In this document: piece after piece, positions 35,617-44,140 of the stretch
Numbering within the stretch: position 1 is the stretch's first letter
Layout: each line of letters opens with the position of its first letter
From: Bacilli bacterium
GTDB taxonomy: Bacteria > Bacillota_I > Bacilli_A > RFN20 > CAG-826
Reading direction: 5' to 3'
Assembly: GCA_017651565.1 (NCBI GenBank)
Contig: JAGCCQ010000031.1
Coordinates: 1-45,960, forward strand
DNA: 45,960 bases
Notes under the pieces: generated by a model
The model's input: only the letters and a program-made list of their open reading frames with translations
Told to the model about the DNA's origin: nothing
Databases searched by the model: none
Program-made: the position numbers and the translations under genes

Positions 35617-35980
35617 AGTCATCTCCGATTTTCTTTAATGTCTCTTCAATCCATGTAGGCATCTTTTCTTTAAGAGCTGCAAATTCTTCTTCTGTAGCTA
35701 CTGGAACTATTTTTCCATCCTGATGAGTACTATAAGCCTCTTCTGGTGGTACTTGTTTAAGAGATAATCTTAAGAAACCGTTTGATTTATCAATATCAAT
35801 GACTTTAACTTTCATCTCGTCTCCTACAGAACCATATTTTTCGATATCTCTAATGAAAGAATCTGATATTTCTGAAATATGAAGTAGGCCATTGGTTTTA
35901 TTTTCGAATTCTAAAAACAAAGCATAAGGCTTTACGCTTTTGACTTTGCCTATAACGAGTTGACCAATTTCAAAATGCAT
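35609..35980 (-). CDS. S1-domain RNA-binding protein (YugI / general stress protein 13-like)
   Basis: A 123-residue protein with one S1 domain at ~1-76: FEIGQLVIGKVKSVKPYALF, NGLLHISEISDSFI, GDEMKVKVIDIDKSNG and LRLSLKQ. This is the size and layout of the Gram-positive YugI/CvfD group, linked to ribosomes and translation. The ~45-residue tail is acidic. TATAAT ends exactly 6 nt before the ATG with no ribosome site, so the transcript is predicted leaderless. It is coupled to pgi by an 8-bp overlap. Confidence 0.85.
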   Translation of the reverse strand: MHFEIGQLVIGKVKSVKPYALFLEFENKTNGLLHISEISDSFIRDIEKYGSVGDEMKVKVIDIDKSNGFLRLSLKQVPPEEAYSTHQDGKIVPVATEEEFAALKEKMPTWIEETLKKIGDDYD

Positions 35981-36005
35981 ATACCAATTATATTACACCG
36001 GGTAT

Positions 36006-36030
36006 TAAAAAAGGTAGAAAAATCTACCTT
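36006..36030 (-). terminator. Terminator after the HAD phosphatase gene
   Basis: On the minus strand AAGGTAG / CTACCTT, 6-nt loop, then TTTT and AATACC. Confidence 0.8.
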
Positions 36031-36031
36031 A

Positions 36032-36862
36032 TTATTTTGCTAACTTTGTTTCAAGATTCATCATCCTAGTGGAGATGGAAATCTTTTCAATTACAAGTTT
36101 AACTACTTGATCTAAGTTGCTACCCTCTTTGTAGTTAGCCATAGCAACATAATTCACACGTTTATCATGATAGAGTTGATCAACAACTTCTTTCTTAGCT
36201 TTTTCTGGATATAAAGCAATAGAAGTGCCGCCATTTTTCTTAACTAATGTCATACAAGCGATATCAGTCATTCCATCTCCCATATAAACAATGTTTTCAT
36301 ATGGAACTCTTAATTCAGGAGTCTTAGAGTTAACGCTTGCATCATCGTTATCTTTATCTACACCTTTTGCGATTCTAAAGAAGAACTGTGTTTTTTGTGT
36401 ATAGTTAATAGCGAGTTTGGGCCAAACTGGTTCGCCTTCTTCATTGAAGTAGTATTCACAACCCCATGCTTTAGTAAACTTTGGATAGATCTTACATCCT
36501 TCAACAATTTCTTTAGTGCCAGAAGAAACAAGGAAGTGTTGAACTTCAACGCCATGTTCTTCTCCATATTTGTTGATTCTATCGAACCAAGTTAAAACAC
36601 CTGGATAAAATTCAATATTCTTGCCACATTCTCTAAGATATTCTCTTGTGACTTTGATTCCTTTTTCTTTTGCTTTTTCAAGCATAACGTACATATAAGA
36701 AAGAATTCTTTCAACGCCAGTTTTAGCAGCGAATTCTCCGGTTGCACCCCAGAATTCTTCAGGGGATAAACCTAAATTTGGTATGAATGTATAATTTTGC
36801 ATGTCTGTAGTGGACAATGTTTTATCAAAATCGTACATGATAGCTAGGATTGGTTTACTCAT
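36032..36862 (-). CDS. HAD-superfamily phosphatase (SerB-like)
   Basis: A 276-residue HAD hydrolase. Motif I is MYDFDKTLSTTD (D11, D13), motif II HFLVSSGTKEI, and motif IV YMGDGMTDIACM. The cap inserted between motifs I and II is helical with EEFWGATGEFAA, as in a common gut-Bacillota group annotated only as HAD family. A small phosphomonoester substrate is likely but not known. GGAGG lies ~9 nt upstream of the ATG. It is divergent from gpmI. Confidence 0.8.
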   Translation of the reverse strand: MSKPILAIMYDFDKTLSTTDMQNYTFIPNLGLSPEEFWGATGEFAAKTGVERILSYMYVMLEKAKEKGIKVTREYLRECGKNIEFYPGVLTWFDRINKYGEEHGVEVQHFLVSSGTKEIVEGCKIYPKFTKAWGCEYYFNEEGEPVWPKLAINYTQKTQFFFRIAKGVDKDNDDASVNSKTPELRVPYENIVYMGDGMTDIACMTLVKKNGGTSIALYPEKAKKEVVDQLYHDKRVNYVAMANYKEGSNLDQVVKLVIEKISISTRMMNLETKLAK

Positions 36863-36984
36863 TTTTTAACCTCCATTTAATATTATCACTAAAAGATAAT
36901 ATTTTCAAATTTTTTGATTTTCGTTATCGTATTGCTTGTTATGTGAACCTTAATTAATTAAGATAACTACGGAGATTTTAAAAA

Positions 36985-38592
36985 ATGAACAAAAAACCTA
37001 TTATTTTATGCATTATGGATGGTTATGGAATTAGGGATTACCATCCAGTTGGCAACGCTATTAAAGAAGCAAAGAAACCTAATTTAGACCGCATTTTTTC
37101 TAAGTATGCTTATACTACAATCAATGCGTCTGGAGAGTACGTCGGTTTACCTGATGGACAAATGGGTAACTCAGAAGTTGGCCATATGAATATCGGTGCT
37201 GGTCGTATTGTTCACCAATCCTTAACATTTATTAACAAAGCAATCAGAGAAAAAACATTCTTTGAAAACGAAAAGTATATTGACGCTATTAACTACGTCA
37301 AAAAGAACAACAGCAAGCTACACATCTTCGGTTTAACTAGTGATGGTGGTGTTCACTCACACATTAACCACATCTTAGCTATGATTGAAATGGCTAAACA
37401 ACAAGGCTTAGATGATGTATTCGTTCACTGCTTCATGGATGGTAGAGATGTTGATCCACAAGCAGGTGTTAAATACGTTGATATGATTCAAGCAAAAATG
37501 GACGAATTAAATTTCGGCCATATCGCCGATATCGGTGGTCGTTACTATGTCATGGATAGAGATAAAAACATGGACCGTGTTGATGTAGCATACCGCTGCA
37601 TGGTTGACCATGACGGACCAAGCTTTACAAATTATAAGCAATTCTTCAAAGATCAATATGCTTATTTACCAACAGTCGGTAAAGAAGCAAGTGATGAATT
37701 TTTAATTCCTCACTATAACGCTAATGTTGATGGAAGAATTGGTGACAATGATGCAATCATTTTCATGAACTATAGACCTGATAGAGCTATTCAAATTTCA
37801 ACATTAATTACAAACCCACATTTCTATAAAACACCAGGTAAGAAACCTGATGGAACTGATATGTGGAAACCATATGATCCAGCTCACCCATTAAACGGAA
37901 TTAAGTATGTTTGTACTATGAAATATGCTGATTCAGTTAAAGGTGAAATCGCATTCGCATTACCTAAGATGGACAACATTTTAGGTGTTTGGTTAGCAGA
38001 TAATGGTTACACTCAATTAAGAATTGCTGAGACTGAAAAATACGCTCACGTAACATTCTTCTTTGATGCAACTATGAACTTCGATGGTGTAGAAAGACCA
38101 GAATTAAAGAACTGCACTAGAGTACTTATTAACTCACCAAAGGTTGCTACATATGATATGCAACCAGAAATGAGTGCTCCATTAGTATTAGATGCTTTAA
38201 TGAAGGAATTAGAAAAAGACTATTTAGATGTAGTTATTCTTAACTTCGCTAACTGCGATATGGTTGGCCATACTGCTATTAGAGAAGCATGTGTTAAAGC
38301 AGTTGAAACAGTTGACGCGTGTGTTGGCACAATCTTTGATTGGTGTGAGAAAAACGGTGCAACTTTATTAATCACAGCAGACCATGGTAACGCTGAAGAA
38401 ATCTTAGATGATAATGGTAGACCAATGACTGCTCATACAACTAACTTAGTACCATTCTGTATAAACAGAACTGATATTGAATTATTGAAAGAAGGCGGCA
38501 AACTTGGTAATATTGCTCCAACAATTATTGATTTATTAGGTAAAGAAAAACCAGCAGAAATGACTGAAGAATCATTAATTGTTCATAGATAA
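36985..38592 (+). CDS. gpmI: 2,3-bisphosphoglycerate-independent phosphoglycerate mutase
   Basis: A 535-residue Mn2+-dependent iPGM of the alkaline-phosphatase superfamily, for the glycolytic 3-PG to 2-PG step. Metal ligand D12 is in CIMDGYGIRD and the phosphorylated S63 in QMGNSEVGHMNIGAGRIV. Other blocks are HCFMDGRDVDP, MNYRPDRAIQI, NFANCDMVGHT and LLITADHGNAEE. It starts behind CGGAG at 36972 after an AT-rich divergent intergenic region. pepF follows after 18 bp, so the two may be cotranscribed. Confidence 0.96.
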   Translation: MNKKPIILCIMDGYGIRDYHPVGNAIKEAKKPNLDRIFSKYAYTTINASGEYVGLPDGQMGNSEVGHMNIGAGRIVHQSLTFINKAIREKTFFENEKYIDAINYVKKNNSKLHIFGLTSDGGVHSHINHILAMIEMAKQQGLDDVFVHCFMDGRDVDPQAGVKYVDMIQAKMDELNFGHIADIGGRYYVMDRDKNMDRVDVAYRCMVDHDGPSFTNYKQFFKDQYAYLPTVGKEASDEFLIPHYNANVDGRIGDNDAIIFMNYRPDRAIQISTLITNPHFYKTPGKKPDGTDMWKPYDPAHPLNGIKYVCTMKYADSVKGEIAFALPKMDNILGVWLADNGYTQLRIAETEKYAHVTFFFDATMNFDGVERPELKNCTRVLINSPKVATYDMQPEMSAPLVLDALMKELEKDYLDVVILNFANCDMVGHTAIREACVKAVETVDACVGTIFDWCEKNGATLLITADHGNAEEILDDNGRPMTAHTTNLVPFCINRTDIELLKEGGKLGNIAPTIIDLLGKEKPAEMTEESLIVHR

Positions 38593-38610
38593 ACAAAGGG
38601 GGTCATGAAA

Positions 38611-40317
38611 ATGGCAAAAGACTTAAAATTTAGCGAATATCCATTTAGAGTACCAAACGAAAAGAAAATCGTTGCTAAATGCGAAGAATTAGTTAAAGAA
38701 ATTACTTTAAGTAAAGACGCTGAATCTTGTGCTGTAGCTATGAAGAAAATGAATAAATTTTCTAGCAAGCTCAACACAATGGGAAGCTTAATTTACGTTA
38801 AGTATTCTTTAGAAACAACAAACAAAAAATACAAAAAAGCACAAGAAAAAATGGATGAAATTTCACCTGTTATTTCTAACTATGGCAACATGGTTGCAAA
38901 GTTTGTAACAAAAGCTCCATTTAGAGCTGAATTAGAAAAGAAATTCGGTGCATATTTATTCCAAATGTATGATGCTTCTTTAAGAGCATTTGATGAAAAA
39001 ATCATCCCAGACATGATCGAAGAAAATAAACTTTCTTCCCAATACGAAGAAATCCTCGGTGGTGCACAAATCGAATTTAATGGTGAAGTTTTAAACCTCT
39101 CTCAACTTGGTAAATACATGCAAGATAAAGATGGAGAAGTTAGAAAAGCTGCTGCTATTAAAATGGATGAATGGTTAGGTGCTAACGAAAAAGCAATCGC
39201 TGACATCTATGATAAGTTAGTCCACTTACGTGATAGCATGGCTAAGAAACTTGGTTTCAAAAACTTCGTTGAATTAGGCTATTTACGTTTAGGTAGAACT
39301 GATTATGATGCAAAGATGGTTGCAGGATACCGTGCACAAATCGCAAGAGATGTAGTTCCAACTTGTCAAAAATTGTACAAAGCACAAATGAAGAATCTCG
39401 GTATCAAGAATCCTCAATACTATGACTATAACTTAATGTTCAAATCAGGTAATCCAATGCCTGCAGGAGATGAAAAGTATTTAGTTGATGCTGCTCACAA
39501 AATGTATTCAGCATTAGGCGCAGAAAGTAAAGAATTCTTTGAATTAATGATGTCTCATGAATTATTAGACTTAACTGCAAGAAAAGGTAAAACTACTGGT
39601 GGATACTGTACATCTTTCTCAGATTACAAAGTTCCATTCATCTTCTCTAACTTTAACGGAACTAGTGGTGACGTTAACGTCCTCACACATGAAGGCGGAC
39701 ACGCATTCCAATATTATTTAAGTAGAAATATTAAAGTTCCAGAATACGTCAATCCAACATTAGAATCTTGTGAAATTCACTCAATGTCCATGGAATTCTT
39801 TGCGTGGCCATATATGGAAGGATTCTTCGGTAAAGATGCAGAGAAATATAAATATTCTCACTTAGCAGATTCTATTGAATTCTTACCTTATGGTATTTCC
39901 ATTGATGAATTCCAACACTGGGTATATGAGAATCCAGACGCAACTCATGAAGAAAGATGCGCTAAGTTCCATGAAATCGAATCAAGATATGAACCACATA
40001 AGAAATACGATTTCACTCCAGTAATGGCTAAAGGTACACGCTGGATGAGACAAGGTCACGTATTTGGTACTCCATTCTATTATATCGATTACACATTAGC
40101 TCAAGTTTGTGCATTCCAATTCGCAAATGAGAACTTAAAAGATCACGATAAGACATGGAAGAAATACGTTAAACTTTGCAAGTGCGGTGGTAAATATCCA
40201 TTCTTAACTTTATTAGCAAAGAACCATATCAGAAATCCATTCGTTGAAGGCACAGTCAAGAAAGCTATTAAGCCACTTGAAAAAGTCCTCAAAGAATTCG
40301 ATACATCTAAGTTCTAA
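38611..40317 (+). CDS. pepF: Oligoendopeptidase F (M3 metallopeptidase)
   Basis: A 568-residue cytosolic zinc peptidase of the M3B group. The zinc site is THEGGHAFQYY with H360, E361 and H364. A third ligand is in ESCEIHSMSMEFFAWPYME. The substrate-gating C-terminus GTRWMRQGHVFGTPFYYIDYTLAQ is conserved. Of two ATGs, 38611 has the better spacing (8 nt) to AAAGGGGG; 38605 has only 2. It would degrade oligopeptides of about 7-17 residues. A strong terminator follows. Confidence 0.95.
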   Translation: MAKDLKFSEYPFRVPNEKKIVAKCEELVKEITLSKDAESCAVAMKKMNKFSSKLNTMGSLIYVKYSLETTNKKYKKAQEKMDEISPVISNYGNMVAKFVTKAPFRAELEKKFGAYLFQMYDASLRAFDEKIIPDMIEENKLSSQYEEILGGAQIEFNGEVLNLSQLGKYMQDKDGEVRKAAAIKMDEWLGANEKAIADIYDKLVHLRDSMAKKLGFKNFVELGYLRLGRTDYDAKMVAGYRAQIARDVVPTCQKLYKAQMKNLGIKNPQYYDYNLMFKSGNPMPAGDEKYLVDAAHKMYSALGAESKEFFELMMSHELLDLTARKGKTTGGYCTSFSDYKVPFIFSNFNGTSGDVNVLTHEGGHAFQYYLSRNIKVPEYVNPTLESCEIHSMSMEFFAWPYMEGFFGKDAEKYKYSHLADSIEFLPYGISIDEFQHWVYENPDATHEERCAKFHEIESRYEPHKKYDFTPVMAKGTRWMRQGHVFGTPFYYIDYTLAQVCAFQFANENLKDHDKTWKKYVKLCKCGGKYPFLTLLAKNHIRNPFVEGTVKKAIKPLEKVLKEFDTSKF

Positions 40318-40323
40318 TCTAAT

Positions 40324-40351
40324 AGGCAGGCTTCAAACCTGCCTTTTTTGT
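40324..40351 (+). terminator. Rho-independent terminator after pepF
   Basis: Perfect 7-bp stem AGGCAGG (40324-40330) / CCTGCCT (40338-40344) followed by TTTTT. Confidence 0.9.
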
Positions 40352-40415
40352 TAATATTTTATTAATCTGTTAACTTTTCCTTGACTAATATAGTTAGTTA
40401 AAGCAAACTATAACC

Positions 40416-40516
40416 GAGCTTTGGGGAGTAATCGACATTCTCTATGTGGCGCGGATCGTCAGCACGATGTTTGAAAGATAACATCTGGTCGGCCTTAATT
40501 GATGAGACTGAAGCAC
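40416..40516 (+). ncRNA. Probable Mn2+-sensing riboswitch (yybP-ykoY class)
   Basis: The RNA opens with GCTTTGGGGAGTA (40418-40430) and closes with GATGAGACTGAAGC (40501-40514). GCTTT pairs with GAAGC to form P1. The L1 segment GGGGAGTA, the L3 segment CGTCAGCACGAT (40457-40468; consensus CGTCAACA...) and the 3' UGAGAC are the conserved Mn2+-binding parts of the family. The hairpin GATGTT/AACATC (40466-40471 / 40480-40485) forms the distal helix, and GATC/GGTC closes it. It ends just before alternative hairpins and a terminator ahead of an ABC transporter. Class assignment is by eye. Confidence 0.72.
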
Positions 40517-40592
40517 AGTAAATTTCACTGTGCACTTCCTATATAATATTGGATTTAAACGGGTACAGTGAATGTTCCCGTTTTTTATTGTT
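40513..40592 (+). promoter_or_regulatory. Riboswitch expression platform: antiterminator and terminator
   Basis: Hairpin A: GCACAGT (40513-40519) / ACTGTGC (40527-40533). Terminator B: AAACGGG (40557-40563) / CCCGTTT (40577-40583) plus inner ACA/TGT, followed by TTT and a T-rich tail. The 3' arm of A (TTCACTGT, 40524-40531) is perfectly complementary to ACAGTGAA (40565-40572) in the upper terminator stem and loop. A and the P1 3' strand share GC at 40513-40514. So P1, A, an A-B antiterminator and B compete. A TATAAT at 40542-40547 could alternatively be a -10, but no -35 fits. Confidence 0.6.
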
Positions 40593-40640
40593 TTGTTAAA
40601 AACGGGGCTTGTATTTCTAGTTTTCGAAAGGAGAGAAAAG

Positions 40641-41339
40641 ATGAAACTAAAAGTCAACAACGTCCATAAATTTTATGGAACAAACGAAGCAAGAATCGAA
40701 GTACTTAAGGGTATCAACTGTGAAGTACTCGATGGAGAAATTTGTGTTTTATTAGGACCATCTGGTTCTGGTAAATCAACATTATTAAACATCATTGGGG
40801 GCTTAGAAAGCGCTGATGAAGGATGTATCGATATCGGAGATTTCTGCACCGCAAATATGAAGGAAAGAGAGTTATCTTCTTATAGAAGAAATAATCTCGG
40901 ATTTGTTTTCCAGTTTTATAATCTAATTCCAAATTTAACAGTTAAAGAGAACATTGAAGTATGCGCTCATCTAACTAAAAATCCACTTGATATAGATGAC
41001 TTATTAAAGACACTTGGTTTAGAAGAACATAAAGATAAATTCCCTAATCAATTATCTGGCGGTCAACAACAAAGATGCGCTATTGGTAGAGCGTTAGTTA
41101 AAAACCCATCTTTGTTATTATTTGATGAACCAACAGGTGCTTTAGATTATAAAACTAGTAAAGAAATCTTAGATTTAATTGAAAAGATTAATCATAAATA
41201 TAAAAACACCATGATTATTGTTACTCATAACTCAGTTATTGGTGAAATGGCTGATAGAGTTTTAAAACTTCATGACGGAATGATTACTTCTAATAAACTA
41301 AATGAAAGTAAAGTACCTGCAGCATCATTAGAGTGGTAA
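40641..41339 (+). CDS. ABC transporter ATP-binding protein (LolD/MacB type)
   Basis: A 232-residue ATPase. Walker A is GPSGSGKST (39-47), the Q-loop Q91 lies in FVFQFYNLIPNLTV, the signature LSGGQQQR is at 138-145, Walker B is LLLFDEPTGALD and the switch histidine lies in IVTHN. FQFYNLIP and EPTGALD are typical of ATPases that work with FtsX-type permeases (LolD, MacB, BceA). I choose the start at 40641 because GAAAGGAGAG precedes it; an in-frame upstream ATG at 40572 lies inside the terminator hairpin. The permease begins 15 bp downstream. The pair is controlled by the riboswitch region upstream. Confidence 0.92.
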   Translation: MKLKVNNVHKFYGTNEARIEVLKGINCEVLDGEICVLLGPSGSGKSTLLNIIGGLESADEGCIDIGDFCTANMKERELSSYRRNNLGFVFQFYNLIPNLTVKENIEVCAHLTKNPLDIDDLLKTLGLEEHKDKFPNQLSGGQQQRCAIGRALVKNPSLLLFDEPTGALDYKTSKEILDLIEKINHKYKNTMIIVTHNSVIGEMADRVLKLHDGMITSNKLNESKVPAASLEW

Positions 41340-41354
41340 TTTGGGGGAATTCTT

Positions 41355-43601
41355 ATGAGAAATGTTTTATATAGAAGAATTCCACGCGATTTTAAGAAGA
41401 ACTGGGTTAAGTACTTAGGAATGTTATTTATTCTTGTTAGTACTATTGCAGTAGGTTCCTCTTATCAAGCTGCTACTGGGGGAGTAACAAAATATACAGA
41501 TGATATAGTGGAAAATAACCTCCAAGAAGACGGGTATTTTGAAGTTACCAATAAAATATCTAACAATGATTTCTTACACTTTAACGAAGAGAAAATTAAT
41601 GTTTATGAAAACTTCTATGCAAGCGAAAATACATACGAAGAAACAGCAAAAGTTCTCTTATTTAACGAGAGAAAAAGTATCGATATTCCAGTAATTTTTG
41701 AAGGCGAGTTTCCTAAGAACCATAACGATATTGCTATTGACCATGTCTTCGCAAGAGCTAGAGGCATAAAAATAGGAAATAGTATCACCCTTGTTAATAA
41801 AACTTTTAATGTAGTGGGAACGGTTGCTCTTCCTGACTATACCTCATTATTTTTGAATAACACAGACTTAGTAATGAACACTCAAAATTTTGGTGTTTCA
41901 TTATTAAGTGAAGAAGGCTTTAACGAGATCGAAGATAAATACATTACTTACCGTTATAGCTATAGATATCAGGATAGAAACTTGGAAAATAAAGATAAAA
42001 AGACTAAATATGAAGATATGGTTAAGTATCTTTATACAACAGGCAATAGCGTTAATACTTTCTTACCTGCAGATCAAAACCAATCTATCTTCTTCTTACC
42101 AACCGATATAGGTAGTGACGCTCCAACAATGACTGCGTTTGTTTATATTTTAGTTGCTATGATTGCATTCGTATTTGCAATCTTAACAAACAGCAATATT
42201 GAAAAAGAAGCAGTTATTATTGGTACATTAAGAGCGTCAGGTTACACGAAAGGTGAAATAATTTGGCATTATTTGCAACCAACCTTAATCATCGCTTTAT
42301 TAGGCTCAATTTTAGGAAATATTCTCGGTTATACAGCGATGATTGGTGTCTTCTGTAATTTCTATTACAAGTCATATAGTGTTGGTCCTATTCCAGTAAC
42401 TTTCAACATTCCAATGTTCTTACTTACAACAATCTTACCTGTCGCTATTATGATTGGTATCAACTCACTTATGTTATGGAGAAAACTTAGATTAACTCCA
42501 TTAAGATTCTTAAGAAAAGAACTTAAATCAGGTAAAGATAGAAAAGCGAGAAAACTTCCAAACGTTGGTTTTATGAAGAGATTTGGAATGCGTGTAATTG
42601 GTCAAAACCGTGGCTCTTATATAACTCTCTTCTCTGGCATTTTCTTATCTAGCTTCTTACTTCTTTTTGGTATTGGAATTAAACCAATGATGGAACATTA
42701 CACAAAAACAGTAGATGAATCACTTTCTTATAATTATCAATATGTTTTAAAAGCTCCTACTGATGTTGAAGGTGGAGAAAGATTATATGTTCAAGAATTT
42801 AAAACATACTTTGATTTAGGAAAGAAAGATATTGGTGTTTCTGCTTTCGGTATCAAAAAAGATTCTCAATTCTTCAAAGACGCATATGTTAGTAATGGCA
42901 TTTCCATCTCATCATCCTTATCAGATAAGATGGGCTTAGATGTTAATGATAAGTTAACTGTTAAAGACAGTATGACTGATAAAGAATATACTTTCACTGT
43001 TAATAAAATCTATGATTATAAAGCTTCAATGTCTATCTTTATGGACCAAGAAACTTTGTTAAAGACTATGGAGAAAGATGAAGGAACATATAACTGTATT
43101 CTTTCTAACGAGGAATTAAATATTGATCAAAGCTGCTTAATTAGAAGAATTTCTAGAAACGATATCTTAGGAGCATCTGATCAATTATTAGTGTCTTTTG
43201 GAACAGTATTAGCAGTAGTTAACATCTTCTCTGTAATTATCTACTTAGTTATGATGTATATCCTTACTAAAGTAGTTATTGATAAAAACGCATTATCTAT
43301 TTCTTATATGAAGGTATTTGGTTATGAACCTAAGGAAATTAGAAAGCTCTTCATAACTCCTTCAACAATAGTGGCGATGGTGTCATTAGTAGTGTGCTTA
43401 CCTTTAGAAGCTTTATGTTTTAAATATCTATTAATCTTCCTTTCTTCTATGATTGATGGATATTTAGACTTCTTCTTACCTGCGTGGGTATATCTAGCAA
43501 TTGTTGGAATTGGTATTGTAACGTATGCGGTAATTAATATTTTCCACTTACGTTCTATTAATAAGATTCCAATGACTGACGCTTTGAAATGTAGAGAATA
43601 A
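41355..43601 (+). CDS. ABC transporter permease with two FtsX-like domains
   Basis: A 748-residue permease with eight predicted spans (~16-36, 258-277, 311-331, 350-375, 424-444, 612-640, 670-697, 714-735). Two ~170-215-residue extracytosolic domains lie between spans 1-2 and 5-6. This is a tandem FtsX/MacB-like (type VII ABC) layout. Each half has the FtsX pattern around GTLRASGYTKGEIIWHYL and YMKVFGYEPKEIRKLF. Such systems act as mechanotransmitters or extrude peptides, lipids or antibiotics rather than ions. It starts with GGGGGAATTCTT upstream and shares the ATPase transcript. Substrate unknown. Confidence 0.88.
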   Translation: MRNVLYRRIPRDFKKNWVKYLGMLFILVSTIAVGSSYQAATGGVTKYTDDIVENNLQEDGYFEVTNKISNNDFLHFNEEKINVYENFYASENTYEETAKVLLFNERKSIDIPVIFEGEFPKNHNDIAIDHVFARARGIKIGNSITLVNKTFNVVGTVALPDYTSLFLNNTDLVMNTQNFGVSLLSEEGFNEIEDKYITYRYSYRYQDRNLENKDKKTKYEDMVKYLYTTGNSVNTFLPADQNQSIFFLPTDIGSDAPTMTAFVYILVAMIAFVFAILTNSNIEKEAVIIGTLRASGYTKGEIIWHYLQPTLIIALLGSILGNILGYTAMIGVFCNFYYKSYSVGPIPVTFNIPMFLLTTILPVAIMIGINSLMLWRKLRLTPLRFLRKELKSGKDRKARKLPNVGFMKRFGMRVIGQNRGSYITLFSGIFLSSFLLLFGIGIKPMMEHYTKTVDESLSYNYQYVLKAPTDVEGGERLYVQEFKTYFDLGKKDIGVSAFGIKKDSQFFKDAYVSNGISISSSLSDKMGLDVNDKLTVKDSMTDKEYTFTVNKIYDYKASMSIFMDQETLLKTMEKDEGTYNCILSNEELNIDQSCLIRRISRNDILGASDQLLVSFGTVLAVVNIFSVIIYLVMMYILTKVVIDKNALSISYMKVFGYEPKEIRKLFITPSTIVAMVSLVVCLPLEALCFKYLLIFLSSMIDGYLDFFLPAWVYLAIVGIGIVTYAVINIFHLRSINKIPMTDALKCRE

Positions 43602-43607
43602 AATAGG

Positions 43608-43636
43608 AATCCGCTGTAGAAATATGGCGGATTTTA
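43608..43636 (+). terminator. Rho-independent terminator after the ABC permease gene
   Basis: AATCCGC (43608-43614) / GCGGATT (43627-43633), 12-nt loop, short T-rich tail. Confidence 0.7.
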
Positions 43637-43661
43637 CTCATTCTTGAGACTAATTCTTTTA

Positions 43662-43690
43662 TTGAAAAATTTTCAACTTTTCTTTAATAT
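43662..43690 (+). promoter_or_regulatory. Promoter of the PemK-like gene, leaderless geometry
   Basis: TTGAAA (43662-43667), exactly 17 nt, TAATAT (43685-43690), then 6 nt to the ATG at 43697. The clearest leaderless promoter in the window. Confidence 0.72.
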
Positions 43691-43696
43691 TTTTCC

Positions 43697-44062
43697 ATGG
43701 CAGAAATTAAGAATATTGAGGTTGGAAAATTTTATTTTATCCATGATGGAAGTGAAACTGGCCATCCTGGTTTAGTAGTGTGGAAAGACGATGAAATTAA
43801 TAGATATTTGGTTGTTAGATTCGATAGTGACAAAGAAGGAGAAATACCCAAAAAACTAAGAGGCGTTAAACACATAACTGAATTAAAACACTCAACGGAT
43901 GAAAAAATAATTAATTCTTATGCAAGGAATCGCCCAATGCTATGTAAAAGGAAAGATATCGGATTTCCTATGGTAGATTTAAAAATTCATCCAGACGATC
44001 AACAAATAATCGATTATATAGCTAAGCGTAATCCTGAACTTGCGCCGTCCCTTAGAAAATAA
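43697..44062 (+). CDS. Small protein with PemK/MazF-like N-terminal features, function unknown
   Basis: A 121-residue protein. Residues 6-45 (VGKFYFIHDGSETGHPGLVV and YLVVRFDSD) look like the SH3-like barrel start of PemK/MazF or related proteins, with the G-H-P turn; the rest (RNRPMLCKRKDIGFPMVD, then a charged helix) is not typical of classic toxins. No antitoxin gene is visible upstream: the transcript seems to begin at the ATG. The 3' end runs directly into the first structured repeat at 44063. It could be an orphan toxin relative or an unrelated barrel protein. Confidence 0.5.
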   Translation: MAEIKNIEVGKFYFIHDGSETGHPGLVVWKDDEINRYLVVRFDSDKEGEIPKKLRGVKHITELKHSTDEKIINSYARNRPMLCKRKDIGFPMVDLKIHPDDQQIIDYIAKRNPELAPSLRK

Positions 44063-44108
44063 AAAACGCCCCGATGGACCTATTAAGTCACCCTTACCGG
44101 TTGCGCAT
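44063..44108 (-). repeat. Structured intergenic repeat, copy 1
   Basis: On the minus strand: outer GCG/CGC, CCGGT/ATCGG (with one G-U), inner stem GAC/GTC and 7-nt loop TTAATAG, followed by GTTTTTTATTTTC. Plus-strand positions: CGC 44067-44069, CCGAT 44071-44075, GAC 44077-44079, GTC 44087-44089, ACCGG 44096-44100, GCG 44103-44105. It begins at the base after the PemK-like stop codon. Confidence 0.75.
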
Positions 44109-44140
44109 ATTTATTAAAACAAAAAAAGAATTAAAAAACA

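Noticed and set aside
40542..40547. Second promoter (TATAAT) between riboswitch and terminator
   Set aside because: No -35 hexamer at 16-18 nt, and the sequence is better explained as part of the expression platform. Kept only as an alternative.
40442..40660. Protein-coding frames across the riboswitch region
   Set aside because: They lack ribosome sites and cross strongly structured RNA; the region is regulatory.
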